64,000 nucleotides of DNA from Streptomyces sp. B3I8 (GTDB lineage: Bacteria; Actinomycetota; Actinomycetes; Streptomycetales; Streptomycetaceae): contig NZ_JAUSYN010000002.1 of NCBI RefSeq assembly GCF_030816915.1, positions 2,865,501 through 2,929,500 of the forward strand. The letters are read 5' to 3'. Below, one piece after another: positions 9,037 through 20,625 of this stretch. The translations under genes were made by a program, and so were the position numbers. A model generated the notes under the pieces. The model ran no database searches, was not told the DNA's origin, and saw only the letters and a list, made by a program, of their open reading frames with translations. Positions within the stretch are counted from its first letter, which is position 1, and every line of letters begins with the position of its first letter.

Positions 9037-9121
9037 CACGCCACGGACCCGACGGGCGCGCACAGACCACGAACCCGGCAGGCACCACGGACCGGCACAC
9101 GCCACGGACCCGACAGGCGCG
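9037..9121. repeat. Direct 24-bp repeat
   Basis: The block beginning CACGCCACGGACCCGAC occurs at 9037-9060 and again at 9098-9121 with one mismatch, between the SUKH-3 gene and the convergent kinase gene. A related shorter copy sits between them. Function unknown. Confidence 0.8.
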
Positions 9122-9170
9122 ACGGACGACCACACGCCACACCCGGCAGACCCCGCCGCCGTACGCCGTC

Positions 9171-10550
9171 CTACGCCGCCCCGGCCGGAATCACCGCCGA
9201 CACCCGAAAACCCCCCGCATCCGTCGGACCGGACACGAACACGCCCCCCAGCGCACTCACCCGCTCCTTCATCCCCACCAGCCCGTTCCCCCCACTCGGC
9301 AACCGGGCACCCTCCGCACCCGGCTCCGACTCCGGCGCCGGCTCGTTCTCCACCTGCATCGCGATCTCCGCCGCCCGATGCGCCAACCGCACATACGTCT
9401 TCGCACCCGCCGCATGCTTGTGCACGTTCGTCAACGCCTCCTGCACCACCCGGTACGCCGTCGACTCCACCTCCGGCGCATACCCCCGCGCCTCCCCCTC
9501 CACCGACAAGTCGACCACCATCCCCGCCGCCGCCGACTGCCCCACCAACTCCTCCAGCTCCGCCAGCGTCGGCCCCTCCGGCACCCCCTCACCCCCGCCG
9601 GGCGACGCCTCCTCCACCCGCGAAGCCGCCGCGGCAGCCGCCACCCCCACCGCCGCCAACGGCACCGGCTCCGCCACACCGTCGGACCCGCCCCACACCC
9701 CACGCTCCCGCGCCGGCATACCGTCGCCACTGCGCAGCACCCCGAGCATCTCCCGCAACTCGGTCAACGCCTGCCGCCCCATGTCCCCCACCAGCGCCGC
9801 GTTCCGCACCGCCTTCTCCGGGTCCTTCCGCGCCACCGCCTGCAACGCCGCCGCATGCACCACCATCAGACTCACCCGGTGCGCCACCACGTCGTGCATC
9901 TCCCGCGCGATCCGCGTCCGCTCCTCGTTGCGCGCCCACTCCGCACGCTCCTCGGCCCGCTCCGCCAGCAGCACCAACTCCCGCTCCAGCGAATCCGCCC
10001 GCTCCCGCAGACTTTCCATCAACCGCCGCCGCGCGCCCACGTACAGACCCAGCAACACCGGCGGAGTCGTCATCCCGAGCGCCGTCGTCAGCGACAGGAA
10101 CGGCACGAACCAGTCACTGATCGCCAGGTCCCCGTGCATCACACCCTGATGCGCCCGCACATACGTCACGATCAGCATCGCGACGAACGACATCCCCGAC
10201 AACGCCCCGATGATCCGCCGCGGCAGCTCGGCGGCGGCCAGCGTGTACAGCCCCACCACGCCCAGCACGAAACCCATCTGCGCCGGCGTGATCGCGATGG
10301 CCACCAGCACGACCGCGATCGGCCACTTCCGCCGCAGCACCAGCGAGACACCGGCCAGGAAACCGAACACCATCCCCACGGACACCGGCAGCCCCGCGTC
10401 CTGCGCGAACGGCCACCCCTCCGCCGCGCACTCCACCGCGGACACCGCCGCCAGCCCGACGTCCAGCACCGCCGCACGCCACCTGTCCCACCACCAGGGC
10501 CCACCCCCCGGCGGTGGCGGCCCGGTGCGCTCTTCCCCCGTCGTGGTCAT
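9171..10550 (-). CDS. Sensor histidine kinase (HisKA_3 family, orphan)
   Basis: A 459-residue membrane kinase. About four or five hydrophobic segments lie within residues 45-175, then a short coiled linker. The dimerisation/phosphoacceptor box is RTRIAREMHDVVAHRVSLM, and the HATPase domain shows EALTNVHKHA and a GNGLVGMKERV G-box. About 70 Gly/Ala/Glu-rich residues are inserted between the two catalytic parts, which is longer than usual. NarL-type response regulators normally sit beside such kinases. None is adjacent here, so the partner must be elsewhere. ATG at 10550 is preceded by a weak G-rich site at short distance, so the exact start is not certain. Confidence 0.88.
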   Translation of the reverse strand: MTTTGEERTGPPPPGGGPWWWDRWRAAVLDVGLAAVSAVECAAEGWPFAQDAGLPVSVGMVFGFLAGVSLVLRRKWPIAVVLVAIAITPAQMGFVLGVVGLYTLAAAELPRRIIGALSGMSFVAMLIVTYVRAHQGVMHGDLAISDWFVPFLSLTTALGMTTPPVLLGLYVGARRRLMESLRERADSLERELVLLAERAEERAEWARNEERTRIAREMHDVVAHRVSLMVVHAAALQAVARKDPEKAVRNAALVGDMGRQALTELREMLGVLRSGDGMPARERGVWGGSDGVAEPVPLAAVGVAAAAAASRVEEASPGGGEGVPEGPTLAELEELVGQSAAAGMVVDLSVEGEARGYAPEVESTAYRVVQEALTNVHKHAAGAKTYVRLAHRAAEIAMQVENEPAPESEPGAEGARLPSGGNGLVGMKERVSALGGVFVSGPTDAGGFRVSAVIPAGAA

Positions 10551-10710
10551 ACCCCCAGCCTACGGGCGCCCGCACCGGGTTTTCCGGCGAGTTTCCCCTA
10601 CCGCGACCAACAACGTTCGGTCACCGACCGTAAACGAAACGTCCCCCTATCCCTCGAACTGCTGAATCACACCCGTTCGACCCCGGAATCCCCCGTTCCG
10701 GCCGGACGGT

Positions 10711-11577
10711 ATGCCCATGGCACATCCCAGCAACGCCCCGAGGGGCAAGTACGCGGACTTCGAGGAACTACGGGAACAGGCGGTGACCCTGAGGCGGTCC
10801 GGCCTCAGCCGACGACAGATCCGCGATCGGATGCACGTCGACAACAACGACATCCTGAACCGGCTCCTGCAGGGCGAGCCCGCGCCGGAGTGGACCAAAC
10901 GCCCCAACGCCAAGGACGACCTGCGGGACAAAGCAAGGGAACTGCGACTCCAAGGCTTGACTTACGACCGCATTCAGGTGGAGCTCGGCTGCTCCAAGAG
11001 CTCGATCTCACTCTGGGTACGGGACCTGCCGAAGCCGGAACGACGTGACCCCTCGGAGCAGGCCAAACTGGCCTCACAGAAGCGCTGGGAGCACGAACTC
11101 GCAATTCGTGACATCGAACGCGTCAAGGTCAAGGAGGCATCCAGGCAGGAGATCGGCTCCCTGACCGAGCGAGAGCTGTTCCTCATCGGGGTCGGGCTCT
11201 ACTGGGCCGAGGGAGCGAAGGACAAGGCGTACGCACGCCGCGAGTACGTCCTGTTCGTGAACAGCGACCCCGGCATGATCCGCCTGTTCCTCGCCTGGCT
11301 CAAACTGCTGGATGTCAAGGAGGAACGACTGCGCTTCCGCGTGATGATCCACGAGTCGGCCGATGTGCAGGGCGCAGAGAAGCACTGGGCGGACCTCGTG
11401 GGCACAGACACGTCCCGCTTCGACAAGACGACGCTCAAGAAGCACAACCCGAAAACCGTGCGCAAGAACGTCGGCGACAACTACCGCGGTTGCCTGGTGG
11501 TCAGCGTCGTTCGGAGCGCTGACCTCTACCGCCGCATCGAAGGGTGGTGGTCCGGGATCGTGGTAGCAACGGACTAG
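10711..11577 (+). CDS. HTH protein with LAGLIDADG-like endonuclease domain (hypothetical)
   Basis: A 288-residue protein. The first 110 residues hold two predicted helix-turn-helix segments (LRRSGLSRRQIRDRM and LRLQGLTYDRIQVELGCSKSSIS). Residues about 155-280 contain LFLIGVGLYWAEGAK and FVNSDPGMIRLFLAWL, which resemble the LAGLIDADG core seen in stand-alone homing-endonuclease relatives. It is richer in Lys and Asp and looks lower in GC than its neighbours, suggesting transfer. It ends 26 bases before tRNA-Gln, a common spot for mobile genes. No clear ribosome site precedes ATG 10711. Activity is unproven, and a DNA-binding regulator is the alternative. Confidence 0.6.
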   Translation: MPMAHPSNAPRGKYADFEELREQAVTLRRSGLSRRQIRDRMHVDNNDILNRLLQGEPAPEWTKRPNAKDDLRDKARELRLQGLTYDRIQVELGCSKSSISLWVRDLPKPERRDPSEQAKLASQKRWEHELAIRDIERVKVKEASRQEIGSLTERELFLIGVGLYWAEGAKDKAYARREYVLFVNSDPGMIRLFLAWLKLLDVKEERLRFRVMIHESADVQGAEKHWADLVGTDTSRFDKTTLKKHNPKTVRKNVGDNYRGCLVVSVVRSADLYRRIEGWWSGIVVATD

Positions 11578-11603
11578 CGAACCACGTAGGCTGGCCTCGG
11601 CAT

Positions 11604-11680
11604 TCCCGGGTTGCTCTGTCGGTAGGGGCGACTGGACTTTGAATCCAGGTAAGACGCAGGTTCGACTCCTGCCCCGGGAG
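11604..11680 (+). tRNA. tRNA-Gln (anticodon TTG)
   Basis: Full cloverleaf by hand. The acceptor TCCCGGG (11604-11610) pairs with CCCGGGA (11673-11679). The anticodon stem CTGGA/TCCAG encloses CTTTGAA, giving anticodon TTG. The T stem GCAGG/CCTGC has loop TTCGACT. The discriminator is G; CC follows but the A of CCA is not encoded. It lies just upstream of glmU. Confidence 0.93.
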
Positions 11681-11790
11681 CCGTAGGTTCGGGCCCCGGC
11701 TGTCAAGCCGGGGCCCGCTCTCATGCCCGCCCCATATCCCCCCGGTATCCTGCGGATGTCCATCTCACCCCATAAGCCGAAGGGCATTCC

Positions 11791-13278
11791 GTGAGCGCCA
11801 ACCGTCCCCAAGCTCTCGGCTCCGCTCGAGCAGGGGAGACCCCACTCGCAGCCGTCGTCGTTCTCGCAGCGGGTGAGGGCACCCGTATGAAGTCGGCCAC
11901 ACCCAAGGTCCTGCACGACCTCTGCGGCCGTTCCCTCGTGGGCCACGTCCTGGCCGCCGCGCGGGAGTTGGAGCCGGAGAACCTCGTCGTGGTCGTGGGC
12001 CACGCCCGCGAGCAGGTGACCGCGCACCTCGCCGGCGTCGACGCCGAGGTCCGTACCGCCGTGCAGGCGGAGCAGAACGGCACCGGGCACGCCGTCCGCA
12101 TCGCGCTGGAGGAGCTCGGCGGCGCGGTCGACGGCACGGTGGTCGTGGTCTGCGGCGACACCCCGCTGCTGACCGGCGAGACGCTGCGCGACCTGGCCGG
12201 CACGCACGCGGCCGACGGCAACGCGGTGACCGTGCTGACCGCGCAGGTGCCGGATGCGACGGGGTACGGGCGGATCGTGCGGGACGGGGTCTCGGGTGCC
12301 GTCACGGAGATCGTGGAGCACAAGGACGCCTCCGACTCCCAGCGGGCGATCCGGGAGATCAACTCCGGGGTGTTCGCGTTCGACGGGCAGTTGCTGGCGG
12401 GTGCGCTGAAGCAGGTGCGGACGGACAACAGCCAGGGCGAGGAGTACCTGACGGACGTCCTCGGGATCCTGCGTGCGGCGGGGCACCGGGTGGGTGCGTG
12501 TGTGGCCGGTGACCACCGGGAGATCGCGGGGATCAACAACCGGGTGCAGCTCGCCGAGGCGCGGCGGATCCTGAACGACCGGCTGCTGACGCGGGCGATG
12601 CTGGCGGGCGTGACGGTGGTGGACCCGGCGACGACGTGGGTGGACGTGACGGTCACGTTCGAGCGGGACGCGGTGGTGCTGCCGGGTACGCAGCTCGTGG
12701 GTGCCACGCACATCGGTGAGGGTGCCGAGGTGGGTCCGAACTCGCGGTTGACGGACACGCGGGTGGGTGCGGGCGCGCGGGTGGACAACGCGGTGGCGGT
12801 GGAGGCCGAGGTGGGGCCGGGTGCGTCGGTGGGTCCGTACGCGTATCTGCGTCCGGGGTCGCGACTCGGCCTGAGGTCGAAGGTCGGCACGTTCGTGGAG
12901 ACGAAGAACTCGTCGATCGGTGAGGGTACGAAGGTGCCGCATCTGTCGTATGTGGGGGATGCCACGATCGGCGAGTATTCGAACATCGGTGCGGCGAGTG
13001 TGTTCGTGAACTACGACGGAGAGCACAAGCACCACACGACGGTCGGGTCGCACTGCAAGACGGGTTCGGACAACATGTTCGTGGCGCCTGTCACGGTCGG
13101 GGACGGTGCCTACACCGCCGCGGGTTCGGTGATCACGAAGGATGTGCCGCCCGGTTCGCTGGCGGTGGCGCGGGGCCAGCAGCGGAACATCGAGGGCTGG
13201 GTGGCCCGTAAGCGTCCCGGGAGTGCGGCCGCGAAGGCGGCGGAGGCGGCGTCCCGGGGGCCGGAAGGCGAAGGCTGA
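11791..13278 (+). CDS. glmU: Bifunctional N-acetylglucosamine-1-phosphate uridyltransferase / glucosamine-1-phosphate acetyltransferase
   Basis: Makes UDP-GlcNAc for peptidoglycan in two cytoplasmic steps. The 495-residue length fits the family. The N-terminal pyrophosphorylase has [11 protein letters not shown] with downstream KVLHD, and later QNGTGHAV and CGDTPLL. The C-terminal half is a left-handed beta-helix with hexapeptide repeats and the acetyltransferase signature near [19 protein letters not shown] and NYDG. The GTG start at 11791 has a GAAGG-type site. Followed after 111 bases by prs, a pairing widespread in Gram-positive bacteria. The first about 20 residues are a Streptomyces-type extension. 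Confidence 0.97.
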   Translation: MSANRPQALGSARAGETPLAAVVVLAAGEGTRMKSATPKVLHDLCGRSLVGHVLAAARELEPENLVVVVGHAREQVTAHLAGVDAEVRTAVQAEQNGTGHAVRIALEELGGAVDGTVVVVCGDTPLLTGETLRDLAGTHAADGNAVTVLTAQVPDATGYGRIVRDGVSGAVTEIVEHKDASDSQRAIREINSGVFAFDGQLLAGALKQVRTDNSQGEEYLTDVLGILRAAGHRVGACVAGDHREIAGINNRVQLAEARRILNDRLLTRAMLAGVTVVDPATTWVDVTVTFERDAVVLPGTQLVGATHIGEGAEVGPNSRLTDTRVGAGARVDNAVAVEAEVGPGASVGPYAYLRPGSRLGLRSKVGTFVETKNSSIGEGTKVPHLSYVGDATIGEYSNIGAASVFVNYDGEHKHHTTVGSHCKTGSDNMFVAPVTVGDGAYTAAGSVITKDVPPGSLAVARGQQRNIEGWVARKRPGSAAAKAAEAASRGPEGEG

Positions 13279-13389
13279 CCGGAAACAGGTGCGTCTGCGT
13301 GGGCGTACCGTGATAGGTGCACATCCGCACCCCACCCAGCTGCGGCTTTTCGCTGTCGCCAGCTGTGACACCTCTGAGGAGACTGTGCT

Positions 13390-14370
13390 GTGACCGGGAT
13401 CAAGACGACCGGCGAGAAGAAGATGATGTTCTTCTCCGGCCGCGCCCACCCCGAGCTTGCCGAGGAGATCGCCCAGCAGTTGGGGGTCGGGGTCGTCCCG
13501 ACGAAGGCCTTCGACTTCGCCAATGGCGAGATCTATGTCCGTTATCAGGAGTCGGCGCGTGGCGCGGACTGTTTCCTGATCCAGAGCCACACGGCGCCGA
13601 TCAACAAGTGGATCATGGAGCAGTTGATCATGATCGACGCGTTGAAGCGGGCGTCGGCGCGTTCGATCACGGTGATCGTGCCGTTCTACGGTTACGCGCG
13701 GCAGGACAAGAAGCACCGCGGGCGTGAGCCGATCTCGGCGCGGCTGATCGCGGATCTGATGAAGACGGCGGGTGCGGACCGGATTCTGACCGTGGATCTG
13801 CACACGGACCAGATCCAGGGCTTCTTCGACGGTCCGGTGGATCATCTGTTCGCGTTGCCGCTGCTGGCGGACTACGTGGGCCGGAAGGTGGACCGGGCGA
13901 AGCTGACGGTGGTGTCGCCGGACGCGGGCCGGGTGCGGGTGGCGGACCGGTGGTGCGACCGGCTGGGTGCGCCGTTGGCGATCGTGCACAAGCGGCGTGA
14001 CAAGGATGTGGCCAATCAGGTCACGGTGCACGAGGTGGTCGGCGATGTGGAGGGGCGCATCTGCGTCCTGGTGGACGACATGATCGACACGGGTGGGACG
14101 ATCTGTGCCGCGGCGGACGCGTTGTTCGCGCACGGTGCGGAGGACGTGATCGTGACGGCGACGCACGGTGTGCTGTCGGGTCCGGCGGCGGACCGGTTGA
14201 AGAACTCGCGGGTGAGTGAGTTCGTGTTCACGGACACGTTGCCGACGCCGGGTGAGCTGCACGAGGACCTGGACAAGATCACGGTGTTGTCGATCGCGCC
14301 GACGATCGCGAGTGCGGTGCGTGAGGTGTTCGAGGACGGTTCGGTGACGAGCCTGTTCGACGAGCAGTGA
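13390..14370 (+). CDS. prs: Ribose-phosphate pyrophosphokinase (PRPP synthetase)
   Basis: Converts ribose-5-phosphate and ATP to PRPP for purine, pyrimidine, histidine, tryptophan and NAD synthesis. The 326 residues show class I features. FANGEIYVRYQESARGADCF is at the N-terminus and PFYGYARQDKKHRGREPIS carries the ATP loop. The motif VLVDDMIDTGGT is the PRPP-binding site. GTG at 13390 is chosen for the GAGGAG site 10 bases upstream. Second gene of the glmU-prs unit. A 17-bp hairpin follows about 80 bases after the stop. Confidence 0.96.
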   Translation: MTGIKTTGEKKMMFFSGRAHPELAEEIAQQLGVGVVPTKAFDFANGEIYVRYQESARGADCFLIQSHTAPINKWIMEQLIMIDALKRASARSITVIVPFYGYARQDKKHRGREPISARLIADLMKTAGADRILTVDLHTDQIQGFFDGPVDHLFALPLLADYVGRKVDRAKLTVVSPDAGRVRVADRWCDRLGAPLAIVHKRRDKDVANQVTVHEVVGDVEGRICVLVDDMIDTGGTICAAADALFAHGAEDVIVTATHGVLSGPAADRLKNSRVSEFVFTDTLPTPGELHEDLDKITVLSIAPTIASAVREVFEDGSVTSLFDEQ

Positions 14371-14452
14371 GGTTTCCCGGGCTGTCGCGTGCGCGGTAGT
14401 GCGTGAGCCGCGTGCTCCGTGAGCCGTGAGCCGTAGGAGATCGTTTTGGGTG

Positions 14453-14502
14453 CGGCCTCCCCCGCCGAGTAGACTGCCCGCGTTGCTCGGCGAGGGAGGC
14501 CG
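14453..14502 (+). promoter_or_regulatory. Hairpin with internal -10-like box upstream of rplY
   Basis: Inverted repeat 14453-14469 with 14486-14502: 17 bp, one mismatch, 16-base loop. The loop starts with TAGACT (14470-14475), a plausible -10. It may act as the prs terminator or shape the rplY leader; the sequence does not decide between these. Confidence 0.55.
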
Positions 14503-14626
14503 TACGCGTGTGCATCGCACGTGTGTGCGGCGGTCCGTTATCGACGCGCTCTTCGTAGCAGGCCGTTCGTTGGCCGGGTGACCGACTTCTTTCCGTCACC
14601 GTCTACTTCTACGAGGAGTGATCGTC

Positions 14627-15220
14627 ATGTCCGAGGTGAAGCTCGCCGCCGCCAAGCGCACCGAGTTCGGCAAGGGTGCCGCCCGCCGCGTCCGCCGCGA
14701 GGACAAGGTTCCGGGTGTGCTGTACGGGCACGGTTCCGACCCGATCCACCTGACCCTCCCGGGTCACGAGCTGCTGCTGGCGCTGCGTACGCCGAACGTC
14801 CTGATCGCGCTGGACATCGAGGGCGAGGGCCAGGAGCTGGCCATCCCGAAGTCGGTGCAGCGCGACCCGATCAAGGGTTACCTGGTCCACGTCGACCTGC
14901 AGCTCGTGCAGCGCGGCGAGAAGGTCAACGTCGAGATCTACGTGCACACCGAGGGTGAGCTGGCTCCGGGCGGCAACCTGCTGGAGCACGTGCTGAACAC
15001 GCTGCCGGTCGAGGCCGAGGCCACGCACATCCCCGAGTCGGTCACCGTGTCCATCGAGGGTCTGGCGGCCGGTGCCTCCGTCCTGGCCAAGGACATCCCG
15101 CTCCCGTCCGGCACCACGCTGGCCGTGGACGAGGACACCGTGGTGCTGCAGGTCCTGGCCGCGCAGGCCGAGGAGTCCGCGGAGGGCGAGGGCGAGGGCG
15201 ACGAGGCCGCCGAGGCCTGA
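14627..15220 (+). CDS. rplY: 50S ribosomal protein L25 (general stress protein Ctc form)
   Basis: Binds 5S rRNA in the large subunit. The 197 residues comprise an N-terminal L25 domain (RTEFGKGAARRVRREDKVPGVLYG) and a C-terminal TL5/Ctc beta domain (VEIYVHTEGELAPGG onward), ending in an acidic Glu/Gly tail typical of actinobacteria. ATG at 14627 is chosen over a GTG nine bases earlier, because GAGGAG (14613-14618) lies at proper distance only from the ATG. It precedes pth, a conserved pairing. Confidence 0.95.
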   Translation: MSEVKLAAAKRTEFGKGAARRVRREDKVPGVLYGHGSDPIHLTLPGHELLLALRTPNVLIALDIEGEGQELAIPKSVQRDPIKGYLVHVDLQLVQRGEKVNVEIYVHTEGELAPGGNLLEHVLNTLPVEAEATHIPESVTVSIEGLAAGASVLAKDIPLPSGTTLAVDEDTVVLQVLAAQAEESAEGEGEGDEAAEA

Positions 15221-15249
15221 GTTCCCGCTCCAGCCTGACGTCTGGTGTG

Positions 15250-15287
15250 CGCCGGCCGCTGTTCCCGTCGGGGGGCAGCGGCCGGCG
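15250..15287 (+). terminator. Hairpin between rplY and pth
   Basis: A perfect 12-bp stem, CGCCGGCCGCTG (15250-15261) with 15276-15287, and a 14-base loop. No U tract. It may end or reduce read-through of rplY before pth. Confidence 0.7.
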
Positions 15288-15340
15288 TGTGTTCGTATCC
15301 GTACGCGTGTCCGCACGCGCGGCGCTGAGGGGAGAGGGAC

Positions 15341-15940
15341 GTGACGACCGACGAGGCCGCCGCACCGTGGCTGATCGTGGGCCTGGGCAATCCGGGGCCC
15401 GAGTACGCCATGAACCGGCACAACGTGGGGTTCATGGTGGCGGATCTGCTGGCCGGGCGGACGGGGGGCCGGTTCAAGCGGGCCGCGCGGGCGCAGGCGC
15501 AGGTGGTGGAGGGGCGGATGGGTCCGCCGGGTCCGGGGAGCCGGCGGGTGGTGCTGGTGAAGCCGATGTCGTACATGAACCTGTCGGGCGGTCCGGTGAA
15601 CGCGCTGCGGGAGTTCTACAAGGTGCCGCTGTCGCATGTGGTGGCGGTGCATGACGAGCTGGACATCGATTACGGGGTGCTGCGGCTGAAGCGGGGCGGC
15701 GGGGACAACGGGCACAACGGGCTGAAGTCGATGACGAAGGCGATGGGGGCGGAGTACCACCGGGTGCGGTGCGGGATCGGGCGGCCGCCGGGGCGGATGC
15801 AGGTGGCGGATTTCGTGCTGAAGGATTTCTCGTCGGCGGAGCGCAAGGAGCTGGACTGGTTCGTGGACCGGGCGGCGGACGCGGTGGAGTGTCTGGTGGC
15901 GGAGGGCCTGGAGCGGGCGCAGAACACGTACAACTCGTGA
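15341..15940 (+). CDS. pth: Peptidyl-tRNA hydrolase
   Basis: Recycles tRNA from stalled peptidyl-tRNA in the cytosol. The 199 residues carry all family motifs: [21 protein letters not shown] (Asn and catalytic His), [17 protein letters not shown] (catalytic Asp) and [14 protein letters not shown] at 15341 follows GAGAGG. Length is typical. It lies in the glmU-prs-rplY-pth block but has a hairpin before it, so it may have its own promoter. Confidence 0.96.
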   Translation: MTTDEAAAPWLIVGLGNPGPEYAMNRHNVGFMVADLLAGRTGGRFKRAARAQAQVVEGRMGPPGPGSRRVVLVKPMSYMNLSGGPVNALREFYKVPLSHVVAVHDELDIDYGVLRLKRGGGDNGHNGLKSMTKAMGAEYHRVRCGIGRPPGRMQVADFVLKDFSSAERKELDWFVDRAADAVECLVAEGLERAQNTYNS

Positions 15941-15994
15941 CTTGTCCCCTTCGCGAGTTGACCGGGTGTGCGGGCATGGCCAAGGATCACGGCC

Positions 15995-16480
15995 ATGCCT
16001 TCCGCCGTCTCTCCCCAGGGCACCGTCGTACTGCGTTTCGGGCAGCGTGCGCTGATGACGGTGGTGACCGGCTTGATTCTGGTCGGCGGGGTGTGGGGGT
16101 CGTGGGGGACCGCGCAGTACGTGATGCTCACCAAGGGGCGTGAGCGGGGCACGGTCGCGGTGACGGACTGTTCGCGGGATGCCTGTACGGGGCCGTACCG
16201 GCCGGTGTCGGCGGGGTCGGTGGCGCGTGCGCGGGTGCGGCTGGACACGTCGGTGGGTGTGCGCACGGGTGAGGTGCTGACCGTGGTGGTGAAGCCGGAT
16301 TCGGACGAGGTGGTGCGTTCGGGGCCGGCCGGGGTGCTGTTCGCGTGGCTTCCGTTGGGGGGTGCGCTGGTGCTGGCGGGTGTGGTGGTGGCGGGCGGGT
16401 TGAGCATGCGGCGTACGGCGTGGGTGATGGGCGGGGCGGGGCTGGCGCTGGTGACGGCGGCGTTCGTGGCGTTGCAGTAG
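15995..16480 (+). CDS. Two-helix membrane protein of unknown function
   Basis: A 161-residue protein. The first hydrophobic segment (about residues 22-42) leads to an external loop with CSRDACTGPYRPV, where two Cys could form a disulfide. Two more hydrophobic segments near the C-terminus (LFAWLPLGGALVLAGVVVAGG and VMGGAGLALVTAAFVAL) follow. The arrangement recalls small DUF3592-like membrane proteins, but I cannot name the family. ATG at 15995 is chosen because AAGGA lies nine bases upstream. It ends close to a shared terminator with ppc. Confidence 0.7.
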   Translation: MPSAVSPQGTVVLRFGQRALMTVVTGLILVGGVWGSWGTAQYVMLTKGRERGTVAVTDCSRDACTGPYRPVSAGSVARARVRLDTSVGVRTGEVLTVVVKPDSDEVVRSGPAGVLFAWLPLGGALVLAGVVVAGGLSMRRTAWVMGGAGLALVTAAFVALQ

Positions 16481-16516
16481 ACGGAAGCGGCGGCGGCCCG
16501 GCAGCGATACGTGAAT

Positions 16517-16559
16517 ACGGCGGTGCCCCGGCATGACGTCCATGCCGGGGCACCGCCGT
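16517..16559. terminator. Bidirectional terminator between convergent genes
   Basis: A 19-bp inverted repeat (16517-16535 with 16541-16559) with a five-base loop, lying between the small membrane-protein gene and the convergent ppc stop. Confidence 0.9.
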
Positions 16560-16589
16560 GTGTGTATGTGTCTGCGTGCGGCTCCGGGT

Positions 16590-19325
<2,736 letters not shown>

Positions 19326-19521
19326 AGGTGCGGCTCCTTGCAAGTGTTGAAGCTCGTCTGGAGGGAACCCGGGCGCGGCCGGGCGGCTGGACCGCTTCGG
19401 CGGCCGGGCATCCGGGCAGGGATTCAGAGCGGACCACGCTGTCCGACCGACTCCAAGGATAGGTGGCCATGCGGACGCGCAGACTTTTGGGCTCTTGCCG
19501 CAGGGTGACGCGCTGCCATAC

Positions 19522-19551
19522 TTACGTTGCCGTAGGTTACGGAACCGTAGG
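19522..19551. promoter_or_regulatory. Tandem palindromic operator upstream of desaturase
   Basis: Two copies, 15 bp apart, of the palindrome TACG-N4-CGTA (19523-19534 and 19538-19549), within the repeat TTACGNNNNCGTAGG. They precede the desaturase gene by about 65 bases. The likely ligand is the TetR protein encoded downstream. That is an inference from position and symmetry. Confidence 0.7.
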
Positions 19552-19614
19552 AAGCAGCTCTGCGGCCCGTTGCCCGGCACGTTCCACGATCCTCGACCCC
19601 CCAGGGGACGCTTC

Positions 19615-20625
19615 ATGACCACAAGTTCCGACGTGATCGGCGACGCCCCGCAGCCGCCGTCCGATTCTTCCCTCCCGTCCGCCACCCTGGGTGGCGAGCA
19701 GAAGCGTTCGATCGAGCAGATCACGCTGCTTCTCTTCATCACCGTTCCGTTCCTGGCGCTGGTGGCGGCGGTGCCGCTGGCCTGGGGCTGGGGCGTGAGC
19801 TGGCTCGACATCGGTCTGCTGGTCTTCTTCTACTACCTCGGGTGCCACGGCATCACCATCGGGTTCCACCGGCACTTCACGCACGGCTCGTTCAAGGCGA
19901 AACGTCCGCTGAAGATCGCGCTGGCGATCGCCGGGTCGATGGCGGTGGAGGGCCCGCTGGTGCGGTGGGTGGCCGACCATCGCCGGCACCACAGGTTCTC
20001 CGACGCGGAGGGCGACCCGCATTCTCCGTGGCGGTACGGGGAGACGCTTCCGGCGCTGATGAAGGGCCTGGTCTGGGCGCACATCGGCTGGATGTTCGAC
20101 GAGGAGCAGACCCCGCAGGACAAGTACGCGCCGGACCTGGTGAAGGACCCGGCGATGCGGGCGATCTCCCGCCAGTTCGTGCTGTGGACGGTGCTGTCGC
20201 TGGCGTTGCCGGCGCTGATCGGCGGTCTGGTGACGATGTCCTGGTGGGGCGCGTTCACCGCGTTCTTCTGGGGTTCACTCGTCCGGGTGGCGCTGCTGCA
20301 CCATGTGACGTGGTCGATCAACTCGATCTGTCACGCGGTGGGCAAGCGGCCCTTCAAGTCGCGCGACCGTTCGGGCAATGTGTGGTGGCTGGCGGTGCTG
20401 TCCTGCGGCGAGTCCTGGCACAACCTGCACCATGCCGACCCGACGTCCGCGCGGCACGGTGTGATGCGCGGGCAGCTGGACTCCTCGGCGCGGATCATCC
20501 GCTGGTGCGAGCGGCTCGGCTGGGCCTACGACGTGCGCTGGCCGTCACGCTCGCGTATCGATTCCAAGCGGAACGCCGGTGGGGGCCGCGCCCGGCGCGA
20601 GGAGGAGACCGCGCAGGCGGCATGA
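19615..20625 (+). CDS. Acyl-CoA / acyl-lipid fatty acid desaturase
   Basis: A 336-residue membrane di-iron desaturase that introduces a double bond into acyl chains using O2. It carries the three histidine boxes HRHFTH (about 85-90), HRRHH (about 122-126) and HNLHH (about 266-270), and four or so hydrophobic segments. ATG at 19615 follows AGGGGA. The TetR gene overlaps its stop (ATGA), so it is co-expressed with its probable regulator. Mycobacterial DesA3-type enzymes are the closest family I recall. An electron-transfer partner is not in the window. Confidence 0.92.
   Translation: MTTSSDVIGDAPQPPSDSSLPSATLGGEQKRSIEQITLLLFITVPFLALVAAVPLAWGWGVSWLDIGLLVFFYYLGCHGITIGFHRHFTHGSFKAKRPLKIALAIAGSMAVEGPLVRWVADHRRHHRFSDAEGDPHSPWRYGETLPALMKGLVWAHIGWMFDEEQTPQDKYAPDLVKDPAMRAISRQFVLWTVLSLALPALIGGLVTMSWWGAFTAFFWGSLVRVALLHHVTWSINSICHAVGKRPFKSRDRSGNVWWLAVLSCGESWHNLHHADPTSARHGVMRGQLDSSARIIRWCERLGWAYDVRWPSRSRIDSKRNAGGGRARREEETAQAA

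Noticed and set aside
11074..14520. A long minus-strand open frame across tRNA-Gln, glmU and prs
   Set aside because: Antisense to well-recognised genes, crosses a tRNA, and has biased Arg/His/Pro composition without motifs.
16518..16558. Palindrome as an attachment site or operator
   Set aside because: Perfect long stem with short loop between convergent stops is best explained as a bidirectional terminator.
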